Below, one piece after another: positions 16,651 to 25,670 of a stretch of DNA of 32,000 bases. The notes beneath the pieces were generated by a model that saw only the letters and a list, made by a program, of their open reading frames with translations, ran no database searches and was not told where the DNA came from. Within the stretch, counting starts at the first letter, position 1. Every line of letters starts with the position of its first letter. Source of the DNA: an uncultured bacterium (lineage in GTDB: Bacteria > Cyanobacteriota > Vampirovibrionia > Gastranaerophilales > Gastranaerophilaceae). The DNA is taken from the NCBI GenBank assembly GCA_902783785.1, contig CACZSH010000057.1:1-32000 (forward strand). The letters run 5' to 3'. Position numbers and translations under genes: made by a program.

Positions 16651-17891
16651 TTGCAGGCGGAGGTGCTGCAGGTTGTGCTGCTGCGTTTAATTTAGGTATT
16701 AATGGAAAAAAAGTTTTATTAGTTGAAAAGAATAATTATTTAGGCGGCTTGATGACAGGTGGACTTGTTACTCCGTTTATGAAGTCATCAGAGAACCAAA
16801 TAAACACTGAATTTACAAAAATATTTTTATCCGAAATGAAAAAAAATGGTGCATCTATAACTTATCTAGATGGTAATGACGGATGGTTTAATCCAGAGTA
16901 TGCAAAAATTGTTCTTGATAAATTAATGTCAATATCAAATGTAGAGGTAAGATTTGATACTGTAATAACTGCTGCTTTATTAGATAATAGTGTTATTTCT
17001 GAAATTACTATTTCATCAAAAATGTTATCAGAACATATCAAATCGAGATATTTTATTGATGCAACAGGAAATTGTGATTTTTCAAAAATTTTAAATTGTA
17101 ATTTTCTGAATAAAAATGATGAAATTCAAGCAACAAATTTGAGATTTATAATGTCAAATATCGATATTGATAAATTTGCAGAATGGATTTTAGATATTGA
17201 TACTGATAGAAATGTAACAACTGTTTGTAAAATCGGAAATGAAACACATTTATCGACTGCATGTACTTGGGATACAAAGAAAAATTGGGCATTAACACCT
17301 TTATTTGAATTAGGGGTTAAAGAAGGTATACTCAAAAATGAAGATAGAAACTATTTTCAAGTTTTTACTATCCCTAAAATGCCTAATTCTATTGCTTTTA
17401 ATTGCCCTCGTGTATGTAGTAAAAATGTTATCGACCCTTTAAATAATCGCAGTTATTCTTTAGCGTTAAGGCTGGGTAGAGAAAGTATTTTAAGATTATC
17501 TGAATTTTGTAAATCATATTTTAAAGGTTTTGAAAATGCATATATATCCTCTATTGCTGATATGCTTGGTGTTAGAGTATCTCGTAGACTAAAAGGTCGA
17601 TATATTTTTACTATTGAAGATATAAAGTCCGGTAAAAAATTTGATAACCCTGTTTTAATTTCAAATTATCCTGTTGATGTTCATTCAACAAAAAATAATA
17701 AATCTATACTTGAAAAGGTTAATATTGAATATCAAATGCCAATTGAAGCTATGATTTCAGCTGATTATGATAATTTATTTGTCGCTGGAAGATGTGTTTC
17801 TGCAGATTTTTATGCTCAATCTGCTATAAGAATTATTCCGTCATGTTTTTCTATGGGTGAAGGATTAGCTAAGTATATTCTTGAATTATAA
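16632..17891 (+). CDS. FAD-dependent oxidoreductase (FAD_oxidored type)
   Basis: A 419-residue flavoprotein. The N-terminal Rossmann motif VIAGGGAAGCAAAFN (7-21) is followed by LLVEKNNYLGGLMTGG, and a C-terminal FAD-contact segment reads LFVAGRCVSADFYAQSAIR then SCFSMGEGLAKYI. This layout matches the FAD_oxidored (PF12831-like) group, whose members have varied and mostly unknown substrates. The internal ADMLGVRVSRRLKGRY is also typical of that group. GGAG lies 6 bp before the ATG at 16632, which is inside the end of the MnmC2-like gene, so the two are translationally coupled. That suggests a linked role, possibly in tRNA modification, but it does not look like the DAO-type MnmC1 domain. No membrane segment is seen. 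Confidence 0.82.
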   Translation: MFYDVVIAGGGAAGCAAAFNLGINGKKVLLVEKNNYLGGLMTGGLVTPFMKSSENQINTEFTKIFLSEMKKNGASITYLDGNDGWFNPEYAKIVLDKLMSISNVEVRFDTVITAALLDNSVISEITISSKMLSEHIKSRYFIDATGNCDFSKILNCNFLNKNDEIQATNLRFIMSNIDIDKFAEWILDIDTDRNVTTVCKIGNETHLSTACTWDTKKNWALTPLFELGVKEGILKNEDRNYFQVFTIPKMPNSIAFNCPRVCSKNVIDPLNNRSYSLALRLGRESILRLSEFCKSYFKGFENAYISSIADMLGVRVSRRLKGRYIFTIEDIKSGKKFDNPVLISNYPVDVHSTKNNKSILEKVNIEYQMPIEAMISADYDNLFVAGRCVSADFYAQSAIRIIPSCFSMGEGLAKYILEL

Positions 17892-17909
17892 ATATATTGA
17901 TTTTATAAT
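17881..17909 (+). promoter_or_regulatory. promoter of the AsmA-like gene
   Basis: TTGAAT (17881-17886, inside the end of the upstream gene), 17-bp spacer, TATAAT (17904-17909). The ATG is 15 bp further on, giving a leader of about 9 nt with no Shine-Dalgarno. Confidence 0.55.
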
Positions 17910-17924
17910 CGTAATGATAAAGTT

Positions 17925-20900
17925 ATGAGTACCAGACAAAAATTTTTAATATATATATTTTCTGTAATAATGTTGTATGCTCTCTATTTTTGGGGTATAC
18001 CTCAACTTTTTAATGTTGAAAAAAATATTAATAAGTATGAGGCATTTATTCTAAATGCAACAGGTTATAACTTGAAAATTTCTAATCCAAAATTAAAAAT
18101 GGGTCTTATCCCTGGTATATGGATTATGGCCGATAGGATTGAGTTACTCAATAAGGATAATTCAAAAGCACTTGACCTAGTTGCACCTAAAATAAAAATA
18201 TCCGTTTTTCGTTTTCTTGTTGGAAAATGTAATATTAATCACTTTTATGCTGATACAATAAGAGCAAATATTATTTATACAAATGATTCAAAATTATATC
18301 TTGGAGATTACTATTTGCCAAAATCTAGTAATTCTCAGTTAGATTTAAATAATTTAAAGTTAAATATTCAAGATTTTAATATTAATATTAATGATGAACA
18401 AATTAAACAAAATAGTATTATTGTTGGTGATTATTTTGTTATAAAAAAATTTTTAATAAATAAACAATACATTATTTCATCTGCGTTTAAAATTAGGGCT
18501 AGAGGTAATAAATCAAATGTTAATTTTGACTTAAATTTAAAAATGCCTTTGATGAAAAATCTTTCAGCTAACGATTCGTATCTTAATGCATCAATAACCA
18601 ATTTTGATTTATCTTGCCTTTCAAAGTACATTTCATACATTACAAATGCAGAATACAAAGATTTAAAAGGAATTCTAAACTTTGAAGCTCATTCTCAGGA
18701 TATTGAAAAGAAAAATAATTTTTATAACATAAATCTTGTTCTTGAAAATTTTGGAATAAATGGTAAAGATTTTGCTCAGCCTTATTTTTATAATGGCAGA
18801 GTTAGCTTATGTTCGAGTTATACAGCCAAACAAAAAGATTTAGTTATAAATTCTTTAAATTTTTCAACAGATAACCTTTCTGTTGATTTATATGGGGAAA
18901 TAAAGAAAATTTCATCATCTTCTCCAGTACTGGCTTTAAACCTAAAAACAAAAAATTCACGTGCAGAAAAGCTAGTTGAACTTTTACCTGCAAATAATAA
19001 ATTTTATAAAGAACTTGAATTTGATATTGAAACTCTCGTAAAATCTAAATTCTTCGCTAATGTTGATATGGATTTAACTATCAATGGTAATTATCTTAAA
19101 CCTGATGTATATGGAGATTTAAATATTACCGAAGCTTATGTTACTAATAATCCGATACCAAATGGTGCTAAAAAAGCGGATATCAACTTGAAATTTAAAA
19201 AAGATAGAATTCTGATGGATGTATTGGTGCCAGCAGCCGTTAACGAATATGTTACAGTTGGAGGATTTGTTGAGTTATATGATAAGAAAAATGTTGAAGT
19301 TATTGTAAAGAGTTCAAAGAATGTTGACCTTGGAATAGCACAATATGTATTAATGCCTGTGCATAAAGTCTTAAACTTTGATTTGGGTCCTGTTCCCGTA
19401 ATGGATATTGATGGCTTTGGTAATATTGATTTGGTTGTTAAAGGAAACAAATTTGATCCCCATGCATTTGGAGTGTTTAATTTTGAGAGAGGTGTTGTTT
19501 CTTTTAATGATATTCATAATTTAGTTATGACAAATGCTTCCGGAAATTTAAAATTTGATGATAGAAATACTATTTTTACTACAAAATCTGCTAAATTAAA
19601 TGGTGAACCTATAACAGTTGATGGCACGTGCACTTTGTTTGGAGTTCTTGATTTTTCTGTTAAATCAAAAAATCAACCGGCAAATTTATTAGTAAATGTA
19701 ATAAAATCTTCACCTATGTTAGATGATATCGGAGAAAAAATCAAAACATTTAATATTGATTCAGGTTTGATTGATGTTGATTTAAAACTTACGGGGAAAA
19801 TAATTGATCCATATAGTATAATTTTTGGTAAAAATTTGTTTGCAAATGGTTCAATAACACTTAGTAAAATTTTTGGAAATCTTTCTGATATAAATATACC
19901 AATCTCTAATATTAACGGTATTATTAACTTTGATAACTTTAATTTAGTTATTAAAGTGGAATCTGCGATAAACAATTCTAAATTAAAAATTGTTGGTAAA
20001 ATTAATGAAAATTTAGCAAACCTGAATATTTCATCTGATAACTTACAACTTGATGACATAGTATCTATTATTTCAAAGAAAAAAATTGTTCCATTTAAGA
20101 AAAATAAAAAGAATATAATATCATTTTTTGCTAATTATAATGGTCCTATTGATAATCTTGATTATTCAAAATTAAGAGTCGAATGCAAAACAAATTTGAG
20201 TAATTATAAATTTTTATATAAACCAACTAACGCAAATATTGAAATTTTAAATGGTGGTTTTAATATTCAAAATAGTGTTTTAAATCTTAATAAGACAAAT
20301 ATAAAAATTGAAAATATGCCATTATTTATATATGGCAGAATTTCCAATCTTTATAATAATCCAACACTCAATATTAATGTTGCGTCAAGACCAAATCAAG
20401 CTTTTGCAGATATACTTTTTAATGAGAATGCAATTTATCCAGTAAAACTTCGTGGCAATATTTCACATAACATGAAAATAACAGGAACCTTAAATGATTT
20501 AAATTTAAACTCATTAATAAAAATAGGTGAAAACTCTAAAATTTATTATATGGGTGCATCATTTGGTGATGATATAAATCAAATATTTATTAATCTGGAT
20601 GCAAATATTAAAAATAAAAATATAATAAATATAAATAAATTATCTGAGGATAAATTATTAAAGACTAATACAAAGAATACTATCTTCCATCGTATATTAG
20701 ACATTACAGGTACAATTAAAATTTATGACAAAGATGTAATATTTGATAATTTAAAGATAAGAACTCTTTCAGAAAATGATGCAAGATTATTTAACATAAT
20801 ATTTAGAAAACCATTTATAAAACAAGGTACATTTAACTCTGATATTCAATTATCAGGTTCTATTAAAAGACCAAAAATTATCGGCAAAGCTTCTGCAAAA

Positions 20901-22055
20901 AATATATCTATACCTAATTACTTTCTAAATATTAATAAAGCAACTATACTATTTATGCCTAATGTTGTAAGAATTGTTTCTAACGGTAATTTTGTAGGTG
21001 AGTATTTCAATTTGAATTCAACCGTTGATAATAAGTTTTACGAACCTTATATAATTAATGATGTAAAATTAGATATTAAAAATTTAAATTTAAATACATT
21101 AGTGTCAAATCTTAATGAGATGGAATTAGATATTAATGATAAATTAAGTAATACAAGTGCTATTAATTTTAATATCCCTAAATTCATAATTAAGAACGCT
21201 AATATCAAGTCTGATATAGTAATTATTGATAAACTAATTCTTAATAACCTTACTGCTAATGGCAATTTTGATAGCGAAAAGAAATTTAATCTTTCTCACT
21301 TTAAATTTTTAGCTGCTAATGGTGAAATTAATGGAAAATACTCCCTAAATTCTAAAACTCTTCAAAACGAGTTTTCAATTATAATTGATGGCGTAGATGC
21401 GAATGAATTCACTGAAAAATCCTTTAATTTGCGAAACCAAATTACAGGAAAAATAAATGGAGAAATGAATATAAGTTGTTTGGGTATAACACAACAGGAC
21501 TGTCTTAAATCAATATCTGGTCATGGCGGATTTAAAATTTCAAAAGGGAATATGCCTAAGCTTGGTTCATTAGAATATCTGTTAAATGCTGCAAATTTAG
21601 TTAAAAGTGGGATAACAGGCTTGTCTCTTAATGGTCTTATTGATCTAATTACACCTCTAAGAACAGGTGAATTTGAATCTATCGTTGGCACACTTGATCT
21701 AAAAAATGGTAAAATTAACAATATTCAAATTTATTCTCAGGGTAAAAATTTAAATTTATTTCTTTCAGGGCAAATCGATTTATCAACATCAATAGCAAAT
21801 ATGAAGATTTTTGGCAGATTGCTTAGAAATACAACAAACATACTAGGTCCTATAGGTAATGCTTCGCTAAATGCCTTATTTAACACTATTCCAGGAATTA
21901 ATTTATCTAAAAATTCGGATAATACTATTCTTGAAAGCATTAATAAAATACCTGGGGTTGAGCTAACAAGCAGTAAATATCGTATTTTTACTGTTGATAT
22001 TAATGGTGATATCAACGGTAATGACTACGTTAGAAGCTTTAAATGGGTTGAATAA
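17925..22055 (+). CDS. giant AsmA/YhdP-like envelope protein
   Basis: A 1376-residue protein with one N-terminal membrane anchor (residues about 7-25) and a long beta-rich periplasmic body. After the anchor, ATGYNLKISNPKLKMGLIPG and IWIMADRIELL match the start of AsmA/YhdP/TamB-family proteins. The body is built from repeating segments that alternate Asn, Ile, Lys and Asp. The C-terminal 200 residues (LNAANLVKSGITGLSLNG, IVGTLDLKNGKINN, SGQIDLSTSIANMKIFG) resemble the AsmA C-terminal domain. In diderm bacteria such proteins form hydrophobic grooves thought to carry phospholipids between the two membranes. That role is inferred here. The size is similar to YhdP (about 1270). It ends 5 bp before the convergent exported gene. 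Confidence 0.82.
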   Translation: MSTRQKFLIYIFSVIMLYALYFWGIPQLFNVEKNINKYEAFILNATGYNLKISNPKLKMGLIPGIWIMADRIELLNKDNSKALDLVAPKIKISVFRFLVGKCNINHFYADTIRANIIYTNDSKLYLGDYYLPKSSNSQLDLNNLKLNIQDFNININDEQIKQNSIIVGDYFVIKKFLINKQYIISSAFKIRARGNKSNVNFDLNLKMPLMKNLSANDSYLNASITNFDLSCLSKYISYITNAEYKDLKGILNFEAHSQDIEKKNNFYNINLVLENFGINGKDFAQPYFYNGRVSLCSSYTAKQKDLVINSLNFSTDNLSVDLYGEIKKISSSSPVLALNLKTKNSRAEKLVELLPANNKFYKELEFDIETLVKSKFFANVDMDLTINGNYLKPDVYGDLNITEAYVTNNPIPNGAKKADINLKFKKDRILMDVLVPAAVNEYVTVGGFVELYDKKNVEVIVKSSKNVDLGIAQYVLMPVHKVLNFDLGPVPVMDIDGFGNIDLVVKGNKFDPHAFGVFNFERGVVSFNDIHNLVMTNASGNLKFDDRNTIFTTKSAKLNGEPITVDGTCTLFGVLDFSVKSKNQPANLLVNVIKSSPMLDDIGEKIKTFNIDSGLIDVDLKLTGKIIDPYSIIFGKNLFANGSITLSKIFGNLSDINIPISNINGIINFDNFNLVIKVESAINNSKLKIVGKINENLANLNISSDNLQLDDIVSIISKKKIVPFKKNKKNIISFFANYNGPIDNLDYSKLRVECKTNLSNYKFLYKPTNANIEILNGGFNIQNSVLNLNKTNIKIENMPLFIYGRISNLYNNPTLNINVASRPNQAFADILFNENAIYPVKLRGNISHNMKITGTLNDLNLNSLIKIGENSKIYYMGASFGDDINQIFINLDANIKNKNIININKLSEDKLLKTNTKNTIFHRILDITGTIKIYDKDVIFDNLKIRTLSENDARLFNIIFRKPFIKQGTFNSDIQLSGSIKRPKIIGKASAKNISIPNYFLNINKATILFMPNVVRIVSNGNFVGEYFNLNSTVDNKFYEPYIINDVKLDIKNLNLNTLVSNLNEMELDINDKLSNTSAINFNIPKFIIKNANIKSDIVIIDKLILNNLTANGNFDSEKKFNLSHFKFLAANGEINGKYSLNSKTLQNEFSIIIDGVDANEFTEKSFNLRNQITGKINGEMNISCLGITQQDCLKSISGHGGFKISKGNMPKLGSLEYLLNAANLVKSGITGLSLNGLIDLITPLRTGEFESIVGTLDLKNGKINNIQIYSQGKNLNLFLSGQIDLSTSIANMKIFGRLLRNTTNILGPIGNASLNALFNTIPGINLSKNSDNTILESINKIPGVELTSSKYRIFTVDINGDINGNDYVRSFKWVE

Positions 22056-22060
22056 ACAAA

Positions 22061-22663
22061 TTAATAATTAAATTCACCACGTGTAAGTATTATTTTGCCA
22101 TTTAAGTCATACATATTTTTATTCTGCCATACACCTTTGAACTTAAATTTGTCATCAAAAATAAATTGCATATTATCTGATAAATAGTAAAAATATGCTA
22201 CAACTTTACCATTTTTATAAAACTGTTTTGAAAAATACGGATAACTTGGATAGTCATATGATATGTAGTCTACAAAAGTCAAATGACCAAATGCATCATA
22301 GTAATAATTATGCAAAATATCATCTTTGTATTGAATAGCGTACATTATTAATAAATTTCCTTTAAAAAATCCTGATATATTATATTTCTCAGTAGCTAAT
22401 ATTCTATTTTTAGCTTGGTAATAATGTATCTTATTTTCATTATCTTTTAGATATATATCAAATGATTTTTTAAATTCTTTTTTTGAGATTTTGTTTGGAA
22501 CATAATCAGAAGTTGAAAGAGAATTAATAATTTCATTAACAAGAGTTTCCCTATCAGTTTGAGCCATAGAAATCCAATCATAAGTTACATGTGATTCAAG
22601 TATCTTAGCTGAAGCAGAAAGAGGCATAAAAAATATAATAAATAATATAAATAAATTTTTCAT
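22061..22663 (-). CDS. exported protein, unknown function
   Basis: About 200 residues with a signal peptide (MKNLFILFIIFFMPLSASA, cleavage before KILESH). The mature protein is rich in Tyr, Phe, Lys and Asp. Its second half has repeated short strands such as YYDAFGHLTFVDY, KQFYKNGKVVAYFYY and GVWQNKNMYDLNGKIIL, reminiscent of YD- or MORN-like beta-hairpins, but no family is recognised with confidence. The start is the ATG at 22661-22663 because TATAAT ends exactly 6 nt upstream. An in-frame TTG 6 bp further upstream would fall at the edge of that box. It diverges from mnmG across 39 bp and converges on the AsmA-like gene. Confidence 0.7.
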   Translation of the reverse strand: MKNLFILFIIFFMPLSASAKILESHVTYDWISMAQTDRETLVNEIINSLSTSDYVPNKISKKEFKKSFDIYLKDNENKIHYYQAKNRILATEKYNISGFFKGNLLIMYAIQYKDDILHNYYYDAFGHLTFVDYISYDYPSYPYFSKQFYKNGKVVAYFYYLSDNMQFIFDDKFKFKGVWQNKNMYDLNGKIILTRGEFNY

Positions 22664-22669
22664 AGGCAA

Positions 22670-22675
22670 ATTATA
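22670..22675 (-). promoter_or_regulatory. -10 box of the exported-protein gene, leaderless type
   Basis: Perfect TATAAT on the minus strand, 6 nt before the ATG at 22663. No Shine-Dalgarno and no clear -35. It faces the mnmG -10 box only 15 bp away. Confidence 0.55.
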
Positions 22676-22690
22676 TCATAACTTTTGTAA

Positions 22691-22696
22691 TATAAT
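22691..22696 (+). promoter_or_regulatory. -10 box of mnmG, leaderless type
   Basis: Perfect TATAAT followed by 6 nt and the mnmG ATG at 22703. No Shine-Dalgarno and no clear -35 box are seen. It shares a 39-bp gap with the divergent promoter. Confidence 0.58.
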
Positions 22697-22702
22697 CATT
22701 AT

Positions 22703-24601
22703 ATGAATATGAATTATGTACATAACAATTATGATTGTATAGTCGTTGGAGCCGGACATGCAGGCTGTGAATCTGCAATTTCTGCGGCAAGACTCGGTTT
22801 ACAAGTATTATTATGCACTATAAATGCAGATAATATAGCACTAATGCCATGTAATCCTGCTATTGGAGGTCCTGCAAAATCAACTCTTGTAAGAGAAATT
22901 GATGCATTAGGTGGTGTTATGGGTGAAGCCGCTGATGCTACTTATCTTCAAATGAAAGTTCTAAATTCATCTAAAGGCCCTGCCGTTAGAGCTTTAAGGG
23001 CGCAATCTGATAAAAAAGCCTATATGGCATATATGCGTAATATTATCGAAAGTATTGAAAATATTCATATAAGACAAGCTTGTATTACAGAGCTAAAATT
23101 AACAAATGGTCAAGTTTCTTCTGTTGTAGATGAATTTGGTATTGAACATTTTGCACCAACAGTTATTTTAACAACAGGAACTTCACTTGACGGTAAAATT
23201 TATGTTGGTCTCAAATCATATCCGGCAGGCAGACTTGGAGAAATGCCCGCTTATGGGTTATCAGATTCACTCAGAAAATGCGGTTTAACTCTAAAAAAGC
23301 TTAAAACAGGAACTCCGCCACGAGTTGATAAACGTACTATTGATTATTCTAAAATGACTTTACAACCAGGTGATAAAGAGCTTAATTTTTATTCTTTTAA
23401 ACCAAATAGACCAATTAGACCACAGTATAATTGTTACTTAACAAGAACAAATGAGGAAACTCATAAAATCATCTTGTCTAATCTTGATAAATCACCTTTA
23501 TATCAAGGCTTGATTCATGGCGTTGGTCCAAGATATTGTCCATCTATTGAAGATAAAGTTGTTAGATTTGCAAGTAACCCTTCTCATCATATTTTTATTG
23601 AACCAGAAGGTTTAAATACATATGAAATGTATATTCAAGGATTTTCAAGCAGTTTACCAGCTGAAGTTCAGGTGAAAATGTTAAGAACTTTGCCAGGGTT
23701 GGAAAATGCTCATGTCATTAAGCCTGCGTATGCAGTTGAGTATGATTATGTTCCTGCTGTTCAGACAACACATTCTTTAATGTGTAAAACTATAAAAGGT
23801 TTATTTTTGGCAGGACAAATTAACGGAACAAGCGGTTATGAAGAGGCTGCAGCACAAGGATTAATTGCAGGAATTAATGCTTTTAATTTCTTAAATAATT
23901 CTGAACTTCTTGAGCTTTCTCGTTCATCATCATATATTGGTACATTAATTGATGATTTAGTTACAAAGGATATTGCTGAACCATATAGAATGCTGACATC
24001 TCGTTCTGAATTTAGATTACTTTTAAGACAAGATAACGCTGATGAAAGATTAACTCCTTACGGGCATAGAGTTGGCTTAGTTGGAGAAGAACAATTTAAA
24101 AGATTTACAGATAAACAAAATACGATAAAAGATCAAATAGAGTTACTAAAAGAAACTAAACTTTCAAAATCTGATAAAGTTGATGAAATTTTGGCTAAAT
24201 GTAATGAAAGTATTGATAGAGGCATTCGCTTATACGAACTTTTAAAACGACCAAATATTTCTTATCCTATTATCTGTGAATTATGCGAAAAATTTAAGGA
24301 TATGAATATTAGCAAAGATATTTATGAATCTGTCGAAATTTTGGTAAAATATGACGGATACTTAAAAAGACAAACAGAACAGGTAGATAATTCAGAAAAA
24401 TTGGAAAAATTTAAAATCCCTGAAAATATAGATTATAATTCAGTAGGCCATATTTCTACAGAAACTAGAGAACAACTTATAAAAATTCGACCAAAAACGC
24501 TCGCTCAAGCCTCTCGCATCGGTGGAGTGAAACCTGCTGATATTTCAATATTAATGGTTTTACTTGAACGCCACCAATTTGATACTATTCAAGAGCCATA
24601 A
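22703..24601 (+). CDS. mnmG: tRNA uridine-34 5-carboxymethylaminomethyl modification enzyme MnmG
   Basis: FAD- and NADH-dependent subunit that, with MnmE and methylene-tetrahydrofolate, adds the (carboxymethyl)aminomethyl group to wobble uridine of tRNAs. Its 632-residue length is typical. Motifs: [13 protein letters not shown] (FAD binding), [52 protein letters not shown]-type ([15 protein letters not shown]), [21 protein letters not shown], and the C-terminal tRNA-binding region [25 protein letters not shown]. MnmE is not in this window. The MnmC2-like enzyme 6 kb upstream could act on its product. The last 17 bp overlap the end of the convergent dnaJ gene. Confidence 0.98.
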   Translation: MNMNYVHNNYDCIVVGAGHAGCESAISAARLGLQVLLCTINADNIALMPCNPAIGGPAKSTLVREIDALGGVMGEAADATYLQMKVLNSSKGPAVRALRAQSDKKAYMAYMRNIIESIENIHIRQACITELKLTNGQVSSVVDEFGIEHFAPTVILTTGTSLDGKIYVGLKSYPAGRLGEMPAYGLSDSLRKCGLTLKKLKTGTPPRVDKRTIDYSKMTLQPGDKELNFYSFKPNRPIRPQYNCYLTRTNEETHKIILSNLDKSPLYQGLIHGVGPRYCPSIEDKVVRFASNPSHHIFIEPEGLNTYEMYIQGFSSSLPAEVQVKMLRTLPGLENAHVIKPAYAVEYDYVPAVQTTHSLMCKTIKGLFLAGQINGTSGYEEAAAQGLIAGINAFNFLNNSELLELSRSSSYIGTLIDDLVTKDIAEPYRMLTSRSEFRLLLRQDNADERLTPYGHRVGLVGEEQFKRFTDKQNTIKDQIELLKETKLSKSDKVDEILAKCNESIDRGIRLYELLKRPNISYPIICELCEKFKDMNISKDIYESVEILVKYDGYLKRQTEQVDNSEKLEKFKIPENIDYNSVGHISTETREQLIKIRPKTLAQASRIGGVKPADISILMVLLERHQFDTIQEP

Positions 24602-25616
24602 TTTGTTTATACAACTCAATCTGTTTTGGTGAAATTTCTTTTGGTAAGACAATCTTTGCCTTAATTTTTAAATCACCAAAGCCGCCATTTTGTTTAGGTA
24701 GTCCTAAATCTTTCAATCTCAATGCTTTACCCGTATTCATACCTGCAGGAATATTTATATTTACATTTCCATGTAGGGTATTAACATCTAATTTTGTTCC
24801 CAACACAGCTTGAGCCGGTGTTAATTCAACTTCTTTTGTTAAGTCAAAGCCATTAATTTCATATTCAGAATCATTAAGATTTAATATTAAATATAGATCA
24901 CCTTTATTACCTCTTGAGCCTGTCTTACCTTCATTTTTAAGTCTTATTTTTTGACCTTCTTTAATTTCTTTAGGTAATTTAACGTTAACAGATTTATCTT
25001 CTGTACGAATACCAGTGCCACCGCAAACAGTACAATATCCCGATCCTGAACAAGCGGTACACTTGTCCATAACTTTAAACCGAACGGAAATATTTCCTTT
25101 CATAATATCTTTTGCTGAAACAGAAACAGTTCTTGTTAAGTCTAAATCTTCTTTAACAGGAGAATGATGTTGAGTATTTATATCCTCAAATCCCATATTT
25201 GAACTATAAGAACGACTTCTTGCACGTGATGAACTTCTTGCTCCACCCATCATGTCTCCAAATATAGATGAAAAGAAATCAGAAAATCCGCCTAAATCAC
25301 CGAAATTGATATTTTGTGTAAAGCCTTGTGTTCCGCCTTGATTAAAGTTAAATCCAAAATTTTCATATCCCGGAGGAGGAGTAAAATCTGCCCCGCCTTG
25401 CCAATTAGCACCTAAACTATCATATCTTTTGCGCTTTTCTTTATCACCCAATACTTCGTAGGCTTCATTAATTTCCTTAAACTTATCTTCTGCTTCTTTT
25501 GTTTTATTAACATCAGGATGATATTTACGAGCAAGCTTACGAAAAGCTGATTTAATTTCAGCCTCAGTTGCTTCTCTTTTAACACCTAATATTTCATAAT
25601 AATCTTTGTACTTCAT
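24585..25616 (-). CDS. dnaJ: DnaJ-type co-chaperone with a half zinc finger
   Basis: Hsp40 partner that delivers clients to DnaK and stimulates its ATPase. The J domain (residues 1-70) has the HPD at 33-35. A long Gly/Phe/Ser/Arg-rich linker (about 74-145) follows, then beta-rich client-binding domains. The zinc region has only two CxxCxGxG repeats, with cysteines at 186, 189, 195 and 198, where classical DnaJ has four repeats and two zinc sites. It is therefore intermediate between DnaJ and the zinc-free CbpA type, and the symbol is given with that caution. The ATG of [12 protein letters not shown] is chosen because GGTGAT lies just upstream. An ATG 18 bp earlier has no ribosome site. It lies 54 bp downstream of uvrC. 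Confidence 0.88.
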   Translation of the reverse strand: MKYKDYYEILGVKREATEAEIKSAFRKLARKYHPDVNKTKEAEDKFKEINEAYEVLGDKEKRKRYDSLGANWQGGADFTPPPGYENFGFNFNQGGTQGFTQNINFGDLGGFSDFFSSIFGDMMGGARSSSRARSRSYSSNMGFEDINTQHHSPVKEDLDLTRTVSVSAKDIMKGNISVRFKVMDKCTACSGSGYCTVCGGTGIRTEDKSVNVKLPKEIKEGQKIRLKNEGKTGSRGNKGDLYLILNLNDSEYEINGFDLTKEVELTPAQAVLGTKLDVNTLHGNVNINIPAGMNTGKALRLKDLGLPKQNGGFGDLKIKAKIVLPKEISPKQIELYKQIMALE

Positions 25617-25670
25617 ATTATCACCATGATACATGATAATACAGATTTAAATAAATAACCAAAATATTAA

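Noticed and set aside
16632-17891. FAD oxidoreductase as a true MnmC1 domain
   Set aside because: Its C-terminal FAD-contact segment (FVAGRCVSADFYAQSA) and ADMLGVRVSRR motif fit the FAD_oxidored group, not the DAO-type MnmC1.
19673-20059. 128-codon minus-strand open frame, and similar ones at 19136-19450 and 21737-22015
   Set aside because: All lie antisense within the AsmA-like gene. Their Ile/Leu/Ser-rich sequence mirrors the Asn/Lys/Ile repeats of the sense strand.
25617-25634. Upstream ATG for dnaJ
   Set aside because: It would begin 1 bp after the TATTAT box and has no ribosome site, while the next in-frame ATG has GGTGAT and matches the normal J-domain start.
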